Of a stretch of DNA of 18,554 nt, positions 1 to 6,892 are shown one piece after another. The stretch is from an uncultured Collinsella sp. (GTDB lineage Bacteria > Actinomycetota > Coriobacteriia > Coriobacteriales > Coriobacteriaceae). Under the pieces are notes generated by a model, which was not told where the DNA came from, did no database searches, and saw nothing but the letters and a program-made list of their open reading frames with translations. Where the stretch lies: the NCBI GenBank assembly GCA_902494585.1, contig CABUUD010000028.1:1-18554 (forward strand). The letters run 5' to 3'. Position 1 is the first letter of the stretch. Every line of letters begins with the position of its first letter. Both the position numbers and the translations under genes were made by a program.

Positions 1-60
1 GAGACCGCCAAACAGTCCCTATTTCACCGCAACTTATGATGGGGAATTTTGGACGCTGGG

Positions 61-66
61 TATAAT
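61..66 (+). promoter_or_regulatory. Probable -10 box for the zinc-ribbon protein gene
   Basis: A perfect TATAAT lies 37 bases before the chosen start codon and would give a leader of about 30 bases. No good -35 box is seen at 16-18 bases upstream; TTGGAC at 49-54 is too close. The call rests on the -10 match alone. Confidence 0.4.
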
Positions 67-103
67 CGTCGTATTGCATTGAAATGTGGCGAAAGGAGTG
101 GCA

Positions 104-1087
104 ATGTCTCGGTATTGCGCCTCGTGCGGCAAGCTTCTTGCAGATAATGCCAAGTTCTGCACCTCGTGCGGTGCACCCGTTGAGCAAACAACCGCGAGCG
201 ATAGCCAGCCCGCTTTTGAGCAGACCGGCTCCCTTGATGCGCCGCAAGCCAAGGCGGACGACCCCCTCGCCTATCGCCCCGACCCCGCCGCAAGCCCCGC
301 GGCCGTCGAGACCACGCAGCGCATACCCATCGCGAGCGGCTCGCCCCAACAGCAGCCGGCTCCTGCATACGCGCCCGCTTCGCCACAGACCCCCGCTCCC
401 AAAAAGAGCGGCGCCGGGCCGCTTATCGCCGTTATCGTTGTGCTGGTGGCGATCATCATCGCCCTGGTCGTTTTCTTTGTGATCAAGCCTTTCGACAGCG
501 CCGCCACGCAGACGACTGCCGAGGTAGCTAAGCTGCACCATGACGTCGACGACGATGACCTAAAGCCTCTCGGCGATCCCAACAGCCTGTACGACGATGA
601 TGACGATGACGACGAGGATGGCGGCGAAGCAACGCTCTCCGAGCAGAACCTCTACCGTCGCCTGAGCGAATACTACGACTTGCTCGAAGACCTCGACAAC
701 TACGTCCGTGGCTGCGCGCAGAACTTCAACGGCAGCTATCTGGAAGAGGATCGGACCACCCGTCAAAATCTCGCCGACGTCGCCGAGCGCACAGAGGACA
801 CCATCGAGCAGTATTACGACATCGTCGAGGACCTAGACGTCCCGACGAGCTCCAAGAACTATAGCTCCTGGAAGGACATCATCGCCCTGTACGACGACCT
901 GGATCACCGCATTGACGCAATCTGTGATGCCTGGGAGATCAGCCTGAAATACGCCAAGCCTGCGGACCACAAGAATGAGATCGTGGCGCCGCTGTCGCGC
1001 GACAACGTGGCGGGCACCAATGACAATAAGTATCGCCTAGACTTTGAGGAGCGCTATCCCGGCGCCAAACCCGTCGAAGTGAACTAG
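104..1087 (+). CDS. Zinc-ribbon, single-pass membrane protein of unknown function
   Basis: Protein of 327 aa. An N-terminal zinc ribbon uses C5, C8, C19 and C22 (CASCGK...CTSCGA). Residues 30-100 are a Pro/Ala/Gln-rich linker, and about 106-128 form one strongly hydrophobic helix. The remaining ~200 residues should lie outside the membrane. They begin with two acidic tracts (147-152, and a run of seven Asp at 164-170) and continue as a charged, helix-prone, Tyr/Asp-rich domain. Start: ATG at 104 has GAAAGGAG six to seven bases upstream; an in-frame GTG at 86 lacks a ribosome binding site. Zinc-ribbon plus one-helix proteins are common in Coriobacteriia and Firmicutes, but I do not recognise the outer domain. 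The gene stands alone and ends at a two-way terminator. The function is unknown; a sensor or envelope role is only a guess. Confidence 0.85.
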   Translation: MSRYCASCGKLLADNAKFCTSCGAPVEQTTASDSQPAFEQTGSLDAPQAKADDPLAYRPDPAASPAAVETTQRIPIASGSPQQQPAPAYAPASPQTPAPKKSGAGPLIAVIVVLVAIIIALVVFFVIKPFDSAATQTTAEVAKLHHDVDDDDLKPLGDPNSLYDDDDDDDEDGGEATLSEQNLYRRLSEYYDLLEDLDNYVRGCAQNFNGSYLEEDRTTRQNLADVAERTEDTIEQYYDIVEDLDVPTSSKNYSSWKDIIALYDDLDHRIDAICDAWEISLKYAKPADHKNEIVAPLSRDNVAGTNDNKYRLDFEERYPGAKPVEVN

Positions 1088-1105
1088 CGCTTTGTCGTTC
1101 CCGAG

Positions 1106-1163
1106 CCGGCAGTTAGGGACGTTCCTTTTCTGCCGGCAGTTTAGGAACGTCCCTAACTGCCGG
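1106..1163. repeat. Perfect 21-bp inverted repeat of the GGGACGTTCC type
   Basis: The arms 1106-1126 and 1143-1163 are exact reverse complements, each carrying CCGGCAGTT followed by AGGGACGTTCCT. The 16-base loop contains a further partial copy of the arm (TGCCGGCAGTTT). It lies between the stop of the membrane-protein gene and the terminator. A related stretch, TTTAAGAACGTCCC, is found at 8611-8624, also between two convergent genes. This looks like a dispersed REP-like palindromic element; genome-wide copy number cannot be judged from this window. Confidence 0.7.
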
Positions 1164-1165
1164 TC

Positions 1166-1206
1166 AAAAAAACGAGCGAGGATCGTGGGGTCCTCGCTCG
1201 TTTTTT
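1166..1206. terminator. Two-way intrinsic terminator between convergent genes
   Basis: The stem CGAGCGAGGA / TCCTCGCTCG (10 bp, perfect) has an 8-base loop and is flanked by an A-run on the left and a T-run on the right, so it can stop transcription from both sides. It serves the plus-strand membrane-protein gene and the minus-strand topoisomerase gene. Confidence 0.92.
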
Positions 1207-1228
1207 AGGCAATGTTTCGACCGCGCCG

Positions 1229-3823
1229 TTACTTGTCGGAGGCTACTTTCTTGGCAGTCGACTTCTTCGCGGTCGTCTTCTTGGCGGCAGTGGCTTTCTT
1301 AGCCGTCGTCTTCTTGGCCGCCGTCGTCTTCTTGGCCGTGCTCGCCTTAGTCGTGGTCTTGCGGCCGCGGGCGGGCTTCTTCTCCTTGGTCGGGCAGTCC
1401 ATGTTGACGCAGATACGCCACGGGCCGCGCGCCGTGTTGACCACCACGATGGGGGCGCCGCACTCGGGGCAGGTCTCACCCGTCGCCTCGAGCTTACCGC
1501 GCGCCGGCAGAGGATAGCTCACGCCGCAGTCATCGTAGTTGGTGCAGCGGATAAAGCGCTTGCCGCTCTTCTCACTCTTGTGCGCGATCAGGTCGCCATG
1601 ACGTCCGGCCTCGGCACACACCTTGCACTCGCCCACCTTAAGGTCGGGCTCGTAGTTGGTGGGGCACGTGGGGTTCACGCAGATCTCGAAAGCCTTCTGA
1701 CGGAACGGCTGGCATTTAATGCGCGGCGCGCCGCACTCGGGGCACACGGCCGCCTCGCCCTCGAGCGGGCTTACCTTGACGCCGCTCGGCACCGGATAGG
1801 TCACATCGCAGTCGGGCCAGCCCATGCAGCCGATAAAGCTGCCGCGGGTCTTGGCGCTCGTCTTCATAACCAGGTCCTTGCCGCACTTGGGGCAAGCGCC
1901 CACGCGCGCATCGGCCGTGACGGCGTCGCTGATGGCGTCGCCCAGCTCCTGCGTGTGCTTGAGCAGCTCGTCGAGCACACCAGCCAGCAGCGCGCGCGAG
2001 TGCGTCACTACATGCTCTTCGGTATCCTCGCCGCGCTCCACACGGGTCATGTCGCCATCGAGCTCGCTGGTCATATCGGGGCTCGTGATGCGCGGGGCAA
2101 ACTGCGACAGCGCATCGATGATGGCGATACCCAGCTGGCTCGGCTCAACGGGATCATTTTTGAGATAGCGCACGGCGTACAGGCGCTCGATGATGCTCGC
2201 GCGCGTGGACTTGGTGCCCAGGCCGCGCTTTTCCATCTCCTGCACGAGCTTGCCCTGGCTGTAGCGCGCGGGCGGCTCGGTCTGCTTGGCCTCGAGTTTA
2301 ATGTCGAACACGTCGACCGTATCGCCCTGCTCCAGCGGCGGCATCTGCTCGTCGCGCTTGAGTCCGTACGGGTACGCCTCGCGGAAACCCGGGGTCACGA
2401 GCACATCGCCCGAAGCCACGAACGGCTCACCGTTCACGTCGAGCTCGAGCTTAGTGTTTTCGATGGTCGCGGGACCCATAAGCGTCGCTAGGAAGCGGCG
2501 GGCGATGAGGTCGTAGAGCTTGCGTTGGCCGCCGTCGAGCGTGGACGGATCGCCCTCGCCCGTGGGATAGATAGGCGGGTGGTCGGTGGTCTCGACTTTG
2601 CCGCGCGTGGGCTTCATAGGGCCGGCGAGCACCTTTTTGCACACGGGCGCCAGCGCCGGGTTGATCTTTGCCAGGTCGCTCACCACGGCGCCCAGATCGA
2701 GCGTCGCGGGGTACACGGTGTTGTCGACACGCGGGTAGCTGATGAGGCCCGCCATGTAGAGGGACTCGGCGATGCGCATGGTACGCGCAGGCGAGATACC
2801 CTCGGCTGCGGCGGCAGCCTGCAGCGAGGTGGTCGCAAACGGCGTGGGCGGCTGCTGCTTGCGCGAGCGCTTGGTCACCGCGGCGACGGTTGCCGTCTTG
2901 GCACCGTCAACGTGACCGTACGCCGTCTCAGCAGCATCCTTGTCGGTAAAGCGCGCCGTCTTGTGCGCGATCTTAAAGCGATCGTCCTCGGCAGCGCCTT
3001 GCGCGGCGCCCATGCCGCGAATCTGCCAATAGTCCTCGGGCACAAACGCCATGCGCTCGCGTTCGCGCTCGACCACCAGGGCAAGCGTCGGCGTCTGCAC
3101 GCGGCCGGCGGAACGCACGTTGCCAAAGCCGCCAAACTTGGCGAGCGTCAGGTAGCGCGTGAGCACCGCACCCCAAATGAGGTCGATGTGCTGACGGCTC
3201 TCGCCGGCGTCGGCCAGGTTCTGGTCGAGCGAGACAAGGTTATCGAAGGCCTGCGTGATCTCGGCCTTGGTAAACGAAGAATACTGGGCGCGGGCGACCG
3301 GCAAGTCGGGCGCCACCTCGCGCACCTTGTTGAGGGCGTCCGAACCGATCAGCTCGCCCTCGCGATCGAAGTCCGTGGCAATGATGACGCTGTCGGACTT
3401 TTTGGCGAGGTTCTTAAGCGAGCGAATGAGCTCTTTCTCAGCCGGCAACTTAATGACGGGCGCCCAGGTGAGGTAAGGCAGACTCTCGAGCTTCCAGCCC
3501 TTAATGGAGATGCCATCGGCAAGGAACGGCTTACGCTTGGTGTCGTAAGGCGGACGCGCCAGGCCATCGGGCATGTCGGCCGGCAGTATCTCGCCGTCCT
3601 CGGTGACCGAATACCAGCCCAGCTTTTTATCGAACAGCACGCTGTCGCAAAAATCAGGCGCAAGGATGTGACCGGCAAGGCCGATCGTCACGCACTCCTC
3701 GCCCTTCCACTCAAAGCGGTAGATGGCGGTGTTGTACACCTTGTCCTTTTTGGGCTTACCCATGGACAGACGCTCGGCGATCTGACGCGCGGCGTCGTTT
3801 TTCTCGGCGATGATGAGCTTCAA
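1229..3823 (-). CDS. topA: DNA topoisomerase I (type IA) with four zinc ribbons and a Lys/Ala tail
   Basis: Protein of 864 aa that relaxes negatively supercoiled DNA by transient single-strand cleavage. The N-terminal Toprim domain shows Glu7 (IIAEKND) and the DxD of IIATDFDREGELIG (D151, D153). The catalytic tyrosine is Y363 in GLISYPRVDN. RSAGRVQTPTL (237-247) is typical of the family. The C-terminal third carries four successive Cys4 clusters (each CPxC or CKVC, then C-x4/5-C). The last 47 residues are an (A)KKTTA-type repeat tail resembling histone H1 or mycobacterial TopA tails, likely for DNA binding. Start: TTG at 3823 with AGGAG six bases upstream; the sequence MKLIIAEKN begins exactly where the family begins. 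It follows hypB by 54 bases with no terminator, so it is probably the last gene of the tat-hyp operon. The N-terminus resembles archaeal Topo I and Topo III, so topoisomerase III is the alternative name. Confidence 0.92.
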   Translation of the reverse strand: MKLIIAEKNDAARQIAERLSMGKPKKDKVYNTAIYRFEWKGEECVTIGLAGHILAPDFCDSVLFDKKLGWYSVTEDGEILPADMPDGLARPPYDTKRKPFLADGISIKGWKLESLPYLTWAPVIKLPAEKELIRSLKNLAKKSDSVIIATDFDREGELIGSDALNKVREVAPDLPVARAQYSSFTKAEITQAFDNLVSLDQNLADAGESRQHIDLIWGAVLTRYLTLAKFGGFGNVRSAGRVQTPTLALVVERERERMAFVPEDYWQIRGMGAAQGAAEDDRFKIAHKTARFTDKDAAETAYGHVDGAKTATVAAVTKRSRKQQPPTPFATTSLQAAAAAEGISPARTMRIAESLYMAGLISYPRVDNTVYPATLDLGAVVSDLAKINPALAPVCKKVLAGPMKPTRGKVETTDHPPIYPTGEGDPSTLDGGQRKLYDLIARRFLATLMGPATIENTKLELDVNGEPFVASGDVLVTPGFREAYPYGLKRDEQMPPLEQGDTVDVFDIKLEAKQTEPPARYSQGKLVQEMEKRGLGTKSTRASIIERLYAVRYLKNDPVEPSQLGIAIIDALSQFAPRITSPDMTSELDGDMTRVERGEDTEEHVVTHSRALLAGVLDELLKHTQELGDAISDAVTADARVGACPKCGKDLVMKTSAKTRGSFIGCMGWPDCDVTYPVPSGVKVSPLEGEAAVCPECGAPRIKCQPFRQKAFEICVNPTCPTNYEPDLKVGECKVCAEAGRHGDLIAHKSEKSGKRFIRCTNYDDCGVSYPLPARGKLEATGETCPECGAPIVVVNTARGPWRICVNMDCPTKEKKPARGRKTTTKASTAKKTTAAKKTTAKKATAAKKTTAKKSTAKKVASDK
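1232..1372 (-). repeat. Tandem codon repeats encoding the Lys/Ala/Thr tail of topoisomerase
   Basis: The 3' end of topA is a run of imperfect short repeats (CTTCTTGGC / CGTCGTC on the plus strand) encoding residues about 818-864, mainly AKK and TT units. Such repeats can change length by slippage, so the tail may differ between strains. Confidence 0.75.
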
Positions 3824-3877
3824 AAGAGGCTCCTATCTCGTATCTCTGCGGCTACGCCCGCCCGTATGGCGGCCGAC

Positions 3878-4561
3878 TTACGCCCTTGCTTGCTCAATCT
3901 GCCCGATGAGCCAATCGCACCAGGCATCCATGCCCTCGCCCTTGCGCGCGCTCACGGCAAACCGCGGCGCCTGCGGATTGAGGTCATCGAGTGTCTTAGT
4001 ATACCTATCCATGTCAAAATCGAAAGCCGGAGCCACGTCGACCTTGTTGAGCAGCTGCGCGCCGGCGTGTTGGAAGATGCCCGGGTACTTGATGGGCTTG
4101 TCGTCGCCCTCGGGCACCGAAAGAATCATGATGGACAGGTTCTCGCCCAGGTCAAAGTCGACCGGGCAGACCAGGTTGCCCACATTTTCGATAAAGATGA
4201 CGTCGATGTTTTCCAGACCCACAGCCTGGTCGAACGCGTCGACGGCCTCCATGATCATGTTGCCCTCGAGGTGGCACAGGCCCCCCGTGTTGATCTGGAT
4301 GGCAGGCATGCCGGCTTCCTTCATGGTGATGGCGTCGACGTCCGAGGCGATGTCGCCCTCGATGACGGCGCAGCGCAGGCCCGCCTTGTCACGCAGGCGC
4401 TCGTTGGTGCCCAGGATCGTGGTGGTCTTGCCCGAGCCAGGGCTCGACAAGACGTTGATCACATAGGTGCCTGCCTCATTAAATCGCTGACGCAGCTGAT
4501 CTGCCAGGCGCTCATTGCGCGACAGGATCGGCGACGCGATATCAATCGTTTTCTCAGCCAT
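3878..4561 (-). CDS. hypB: Hydrogenase nickel incorporation GTPase HypB
   Basis: Protein of 227 aa, the usual size of a HypB core without an N-terminal His-rich or CxxCGC extension. The P-loop is SSPGSGKTT (39-47). The metal and switch residues C96-H97 (GGLCHLE) and C132 (NLVCPVDF) match the nickel/zinc site at the HypB dimer interface, ENVGNL (125-130) is present, and NKVD gives guanine specificity. In known systems HypB uses GTP hydrolysis to deliver nickel, with HypA, to the large subunit of [NiFe] hydrogenase in the cytoplasm. The ATG at 4561 has AAGGAG nine bases upstream. It lies 55 bases after hypA and is followed by topA. Because no hydrogenase or hypCDEF genes are in the window, the client enzyme must be encoded elsewhere. 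Confidence 0.95.
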   Translation of the reverse strand: MAEKTIDIASPILSRNERLADQLRQRFNEAGTYVINVLSSPGSGKTTTILGTNERLRDKAGLRCAVIEGDIASDVDAITMKEAGMPAIQINTGGLCHLEGNMIMEAVDAFDQAVGLENIDVIFIENVGNLVCPVDFDLGENLSIMILSVPEGDDKPIKYPGIFQHAGAQLLNKVDVAPAFDFDMDRYTKTLDDLNPQAPRFAVSARKGEGMDAWCDWLIGQIEQARA

Positions 4562-4616
4562 ACTCAGCGCTCCTTACTTTTGCCCCTTTATACCCCGTCC
4601 CCAGGTGGCTGATGGG

Positions 4617-4973
4617 CTAATCGTCGGGGGTTTCGATTTCGATACTTGCGATGTCGAGTTCGCGGCCGTGCAGCAGGCGCACGTTGGCGCCGCCACATTG
4701 GGGACAGCGGCAATGGAAGCGATCGTGCTCAAAGACCTCCCCGCAGTCCAGACACTCGCTTTGTGGATGGACTTCCTCCACGGCAAGCTCGCAGCCTCGC
4801 GTGAGCGGGTCCTCATCGCGAAATGTCTCCCACGCAAAGTCGAGCGCCTCGCGCACAACTTCGGTCATATCCCCGATACGCAGCGTTACCAAAACGGCGC
4901 GCGAGGCCCCCGCCCCACGCGCCGCGCGAATCACTGTATCGAGTATGCCGTTGACAATGCCAACCTCGTGCAT
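4617..4973 (-). CDS. hypA: Hydrogenase maturation nickel metallochaperone HypA
   Basis: Protein of 118 aa, a normal HypA length. It starts with MHE, whose N-terminal amine and His2 form the nickel site of the family, and has a zinc site made of CLDC and CPQC with an extra Cys just before the second pair. HypA passes nickel with HypB to the hydrogenase large subunit. The ribosome binding site GAGGAG is formed by the last two Glu codons of tatC, and only six bases separate the two genes, so hypA is almost certainly translated from the tat message. hypB follows directly. The close linkage to tatC hints at an exported hydrogenase, because periplasm-side [NiFe] hydrogenases leave by the Tat route; that is inference. 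Confidence 0.95.
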   Translation of the reverse strand: MHEVGIVNGILDTVIRAARGAGASRAVLVTLRIGDMTEVVREALDFAWETFRDEDPLTRGCELAVEEVHPQSECLDCGEVFEHDRFHCRCPQCGGANVRLLHGRELDIASIEIETPDD

Positions 4974-4979
4974 ACCGAT

Positions 4980-5771
4980 TTACTCCTCGTCGTCCTCATC
5001 GTCCGAGAACAGGTCCAGACGGCTCACAAACAAGCCCTCCTTGCCCTCGCGCGCGGTAATGACCACGCGGGCAATGGCGAGCGAAATCTCGTAGAGCGAG
5101 AGCAGGGCACCATACATGAGGCCCAGCGTAACGGGCGAGCCGTCGGGCGTAATCACAGCCGAGCCCACAAGCAGGCCCACGTACACGTAGCGCCAGGCGC
5201 CGCGGAAGGCCGCGTAGGACACGATGTGGAAGACGGACAGGTAGAAGATGATGAGCGGCAGCTCAAACGCCACGCCAAAGCCGATCATAAAGAGCAGCTC
5301 CATGTTGACGTAGTTCTCCAGGTCGGGCAGCGCCGTGGCGACGGCCGAGGTCTCGCCGATAAGCCACTCAAAGCCCGCCGGGATGATGATGAAATAGCAG
5401 AAGATGGCGCCCAGGAAGAACAGCACCGTCGAGGCGAGCACCGTGGGCACGACCCATTTGCGCTCGTTGGGACGCAGTGCCGGCAGGAAAAATGCCAGAA
5501 TCTGCCAGATGATCATGGGCGTGCACATGACCACGGCCATCTTGATGGCCAGCGAGAAGCGCAAGCCAAAGCCGCCGAGCGTGGTAGTGATGTAGAACTT
5601 ACCGTCCGGCACAAAGGAGCGGATGGGATCTTCCAGGATGTCGAGCACAACAGGCGTGGCGAAATACAGCACGATAGCGGCGGCAAACACCGACACGACC
5701 ACGATGGTCAGGCGGCGACGGAGCTCTCCCAGGTGATCGAAGAGCGGCATACGCGCAGGTCCGATAGGCAT
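4980..5771 (-). CDS. tatC: Sec-independent (twin-arginine) translocase subunit TatC
   Basis: Protein of 263 aa, the usual size, with six hydrophobic helices. The N-terminal MPLFDHLGELRRRL contains the conserved Glu16 that helps bind the twin-arginine signal. A Pro-rich PALRPNERK loop follows the third helix region, and the C-terminal tail is acidic (DDEDDEE). TatC is the membrane receptor for folded proteins with twin-arginine signals. The start ATG overlaps the tatA stop codon by one base (TAATG) and has GGAGG nine bases upstream, so the two are translationally coupled. A second Met at residue 8 could also serve as start. The gene sits between tatA and hypA in one operon. Confidence 0.95.
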   Translation of the reverse strand: MPIGPARMPLFDHLGELRRRLTIVVVSVFAAAIVLYFATPVVLDILEDPIRSFVPDGKFYITTTLGGFGLRFSLAIKMAVVMCTPMIIWQILAFFLPALRPNERKWVVPTVLASTVLFFLGAIFCYFIIIPAGFEWLIGETSAVATALPDLENYVNMELLFMIGFGVAFELPLIIFYLSVFHIVSYAAFRGAWRYVYVGLLVGSAVITPDGSPVTLGLMYGALLSLYEISLAIARVVITAREGKEGLFVSRLDLFSDDEDDEE

Positions 5772-6358
5772 TACTCATCGCCTCCCTTCGGGGCGTCGGC
5801 GGCAGCGGCATCGTCCTCGGCCTCGAGCTCGCGAGCGAGCTGGTCGACGACGGCCTTGCGCTTGCGGGGACGACGAGCGTAGAGGTCAGCCGTCGTGGGC
5901 TCTGCCGGCTCGGGCTCGGGCTCCGGCTCTGCAGCAGGCTCGGGCTCGACGGCGGCATCGGCAGGCTCGGCCTTGGCGGGCTCGGCGCTCTCGGCCTCAT
6001 CAGCAGCGCCTTCGCCCTCGGTGGCACCCTCGCTCGCAGCCTTCTCGGCGGCAAGGCGGGCACGGCGCTCGGCAAAGGTCTCCTTCTTTGCGGGCGCGGC
6101 AGTCTCGACGGCATCCTCGTCCGCATCGGAATCGTCATCGACGGCAGCCTTCTTGGGCTTGACCGGGGCCGACGCGGCTTCGCTTACCGGATCGATGATC
6201 TCGGACTGAACAACGGCCGTCATCTTTTCCTGCGTCTCGCGGAACTGACGGATGGCACGGCCGATCGTGCGGCCCATCTGCGGGAGCTTATCCGGGCCAA
6301 ACAGCAAAAAGCCGAAGACCACGATGATTGCCAGCTCACCCTCTCCAATACCAAACAC
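5771..6358 (-). CDS. tatA: Twin-arginine translocase TatA/TatB-family protein
   Basis: Protein of 195 aa from a GTG start at 6358. GGAGG lies five bases upstream (plus-strand 6364-6368), and the protein then begins MFGIGEGEL as the family does; the upstream in-frame ATG at 6403 would add 15 atypical residues. The first ~20 residues form the membrane helix. FGPDKLPQMGRTIGRAIRQFRE is the hinge plus amphipathic helix. The rest is a long Ala/Glu/Pro-rich, low-complexity tail with EPEP runs and a basic RPRKRK patch near the end. The tail length is more TatB-like than TatA-like, but the two cannot be told apart safely here. It forms the pore or adaptor with TatC, whose start overlaps its stop by one base. 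Confidence 0.9.
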   Translation of the reverse strand: MFGIGEGELAIIVVFGFLLFGPDKLPQMGRTIGRAIRQFRETQEKMTAVVQSEIIDPVSEAASAPVKPKKAAVDDDSDADEDAVETAAPAKKETFAERRARLAAEKAASEGATEGEGAADEAESAEPAKAEPADAAVEPEPAAEPEPEPEPAEPTTADLYARRPRKRKAVVDQLARELEAEDDAAAADAPKGGDE

Positions 6359-6433
6359 ACATACCTCCAAGGCTCGATGTGAGTCGAGCCCGCACCGCGC
6401 CATTCGGCCGGAACTCGTCTATTCATTCGGTCA

Positions 6434-6439
6434 AGTATA
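6434..6439 (-). promoter_or_regulatory. Possible -10 box for the tat-hyp-topA operon
   Basis: TATACT on the minus strand, about 75 bases before the tatA start. A CGGACG/CGTCCG hairpin (6444-6464 region) lies just upstream. No convincing -35 element was found, so this is a weak call. Confidence 0.3.
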
Positions 6440-6511
6440 GCGCCCGGACGCCAAAACGTCCGAGCGCATCACAAACATATGCCAAACGGCACGCCCTTTT
6501 GGGGGCAAAGA

Positions 6512-6826
6512 TTATGCCGCCGTGATCGAAATCTCCTGGTCGACGCCCAGCAGCTGAACCACGCGCATCACCTGGGGCTGCACATTAGTGCAGCTAAAGC
6601 GCTTACCGTGGTCGACCGCGTGGTGCGCGGCGCCCACGAGCACGCCAATGCCCGTCGAATCGATGTAGCTCACCTGGGCAAAATCGAGCTCAACGGCCTC
6701 AGTGGGCTGCTCGAGCGCCAGGTCGATGGCATTGCGCAGGCTATCGGCGTTAGAGATATCGATCTCGCCGGTTACCTTAATGGTGTAGATCTCCGGTGTG
6801 GGGTTGGTGGAAATACCCAAATCCAT
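6512..6826 (-). CDS. STAS-domain anti-sigma factor antagonist
   Basis: Protein of 104 aa made of a single STAS domain, like SpoIIAA and RsbV. The phosphorylation loop is YIDSTGIGVL, with Ser57 as the likely phosphate acceptor next to D56 and T58. In the family, the unphosphorylated form binds an anti-sigma kinase (SpoIIAB/RsbW type) and frees the sigma factor. The start ATG at 6826 has AAAGGAG seven bases upstream. It lies 66 bases after the aminotransferase gene on the same strand. No anti-sigma kinase, phosphatase or sigma gene is in the window, so its partners are unknown; it could also serve a different STAS role. Confidence 0.9.
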   Translation of the reverse strand: MDLGISTNPTPEIYTIKVTGEIDISNADSLRNAIDLALEQPTEAVELDFAQVSYIDSTGIGVLVGAAHHAVDHGKRFSCTNVQPQVMRVVQLLGVDQEISITAA

Positions 6827-6892
6827 GCATACGCTCCTTTACGTATCGAAAATGCGGATAGTACTGGGCGCGGACTTGCGGGGCCCTAGGCG

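Noticed and set aside
2525..4612. 695-residue reading frame on the plus strand opposite topA and hypB
   Set aside because: It is a shadow of high-G+C codons: Arg/His/Ala/Leu-rich, without domains or a ribosome binding site, and fully opposite well-supported genes.
4562..4616. Separate promoter or terminator between hypA and hypB
   Set aside because: No hairpin or -35/-10 pair is visible in the 55 bases; only the hypB ribosome binding site was found.
4515..5882. 455-residue plus-strand frame opposite hypA and tatC
   Set aside because: Low-complexity His/Arg/Gln/Asp composition typical of an antisense frame; hypA and tatC have all family motifs.
6420..6432. TTGACC near 6430 (minus strand) as a -35 box for tatA
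   Set aside because: At 16-18 bases downstream there is only CCGGCC-type sequence, no -10 box.
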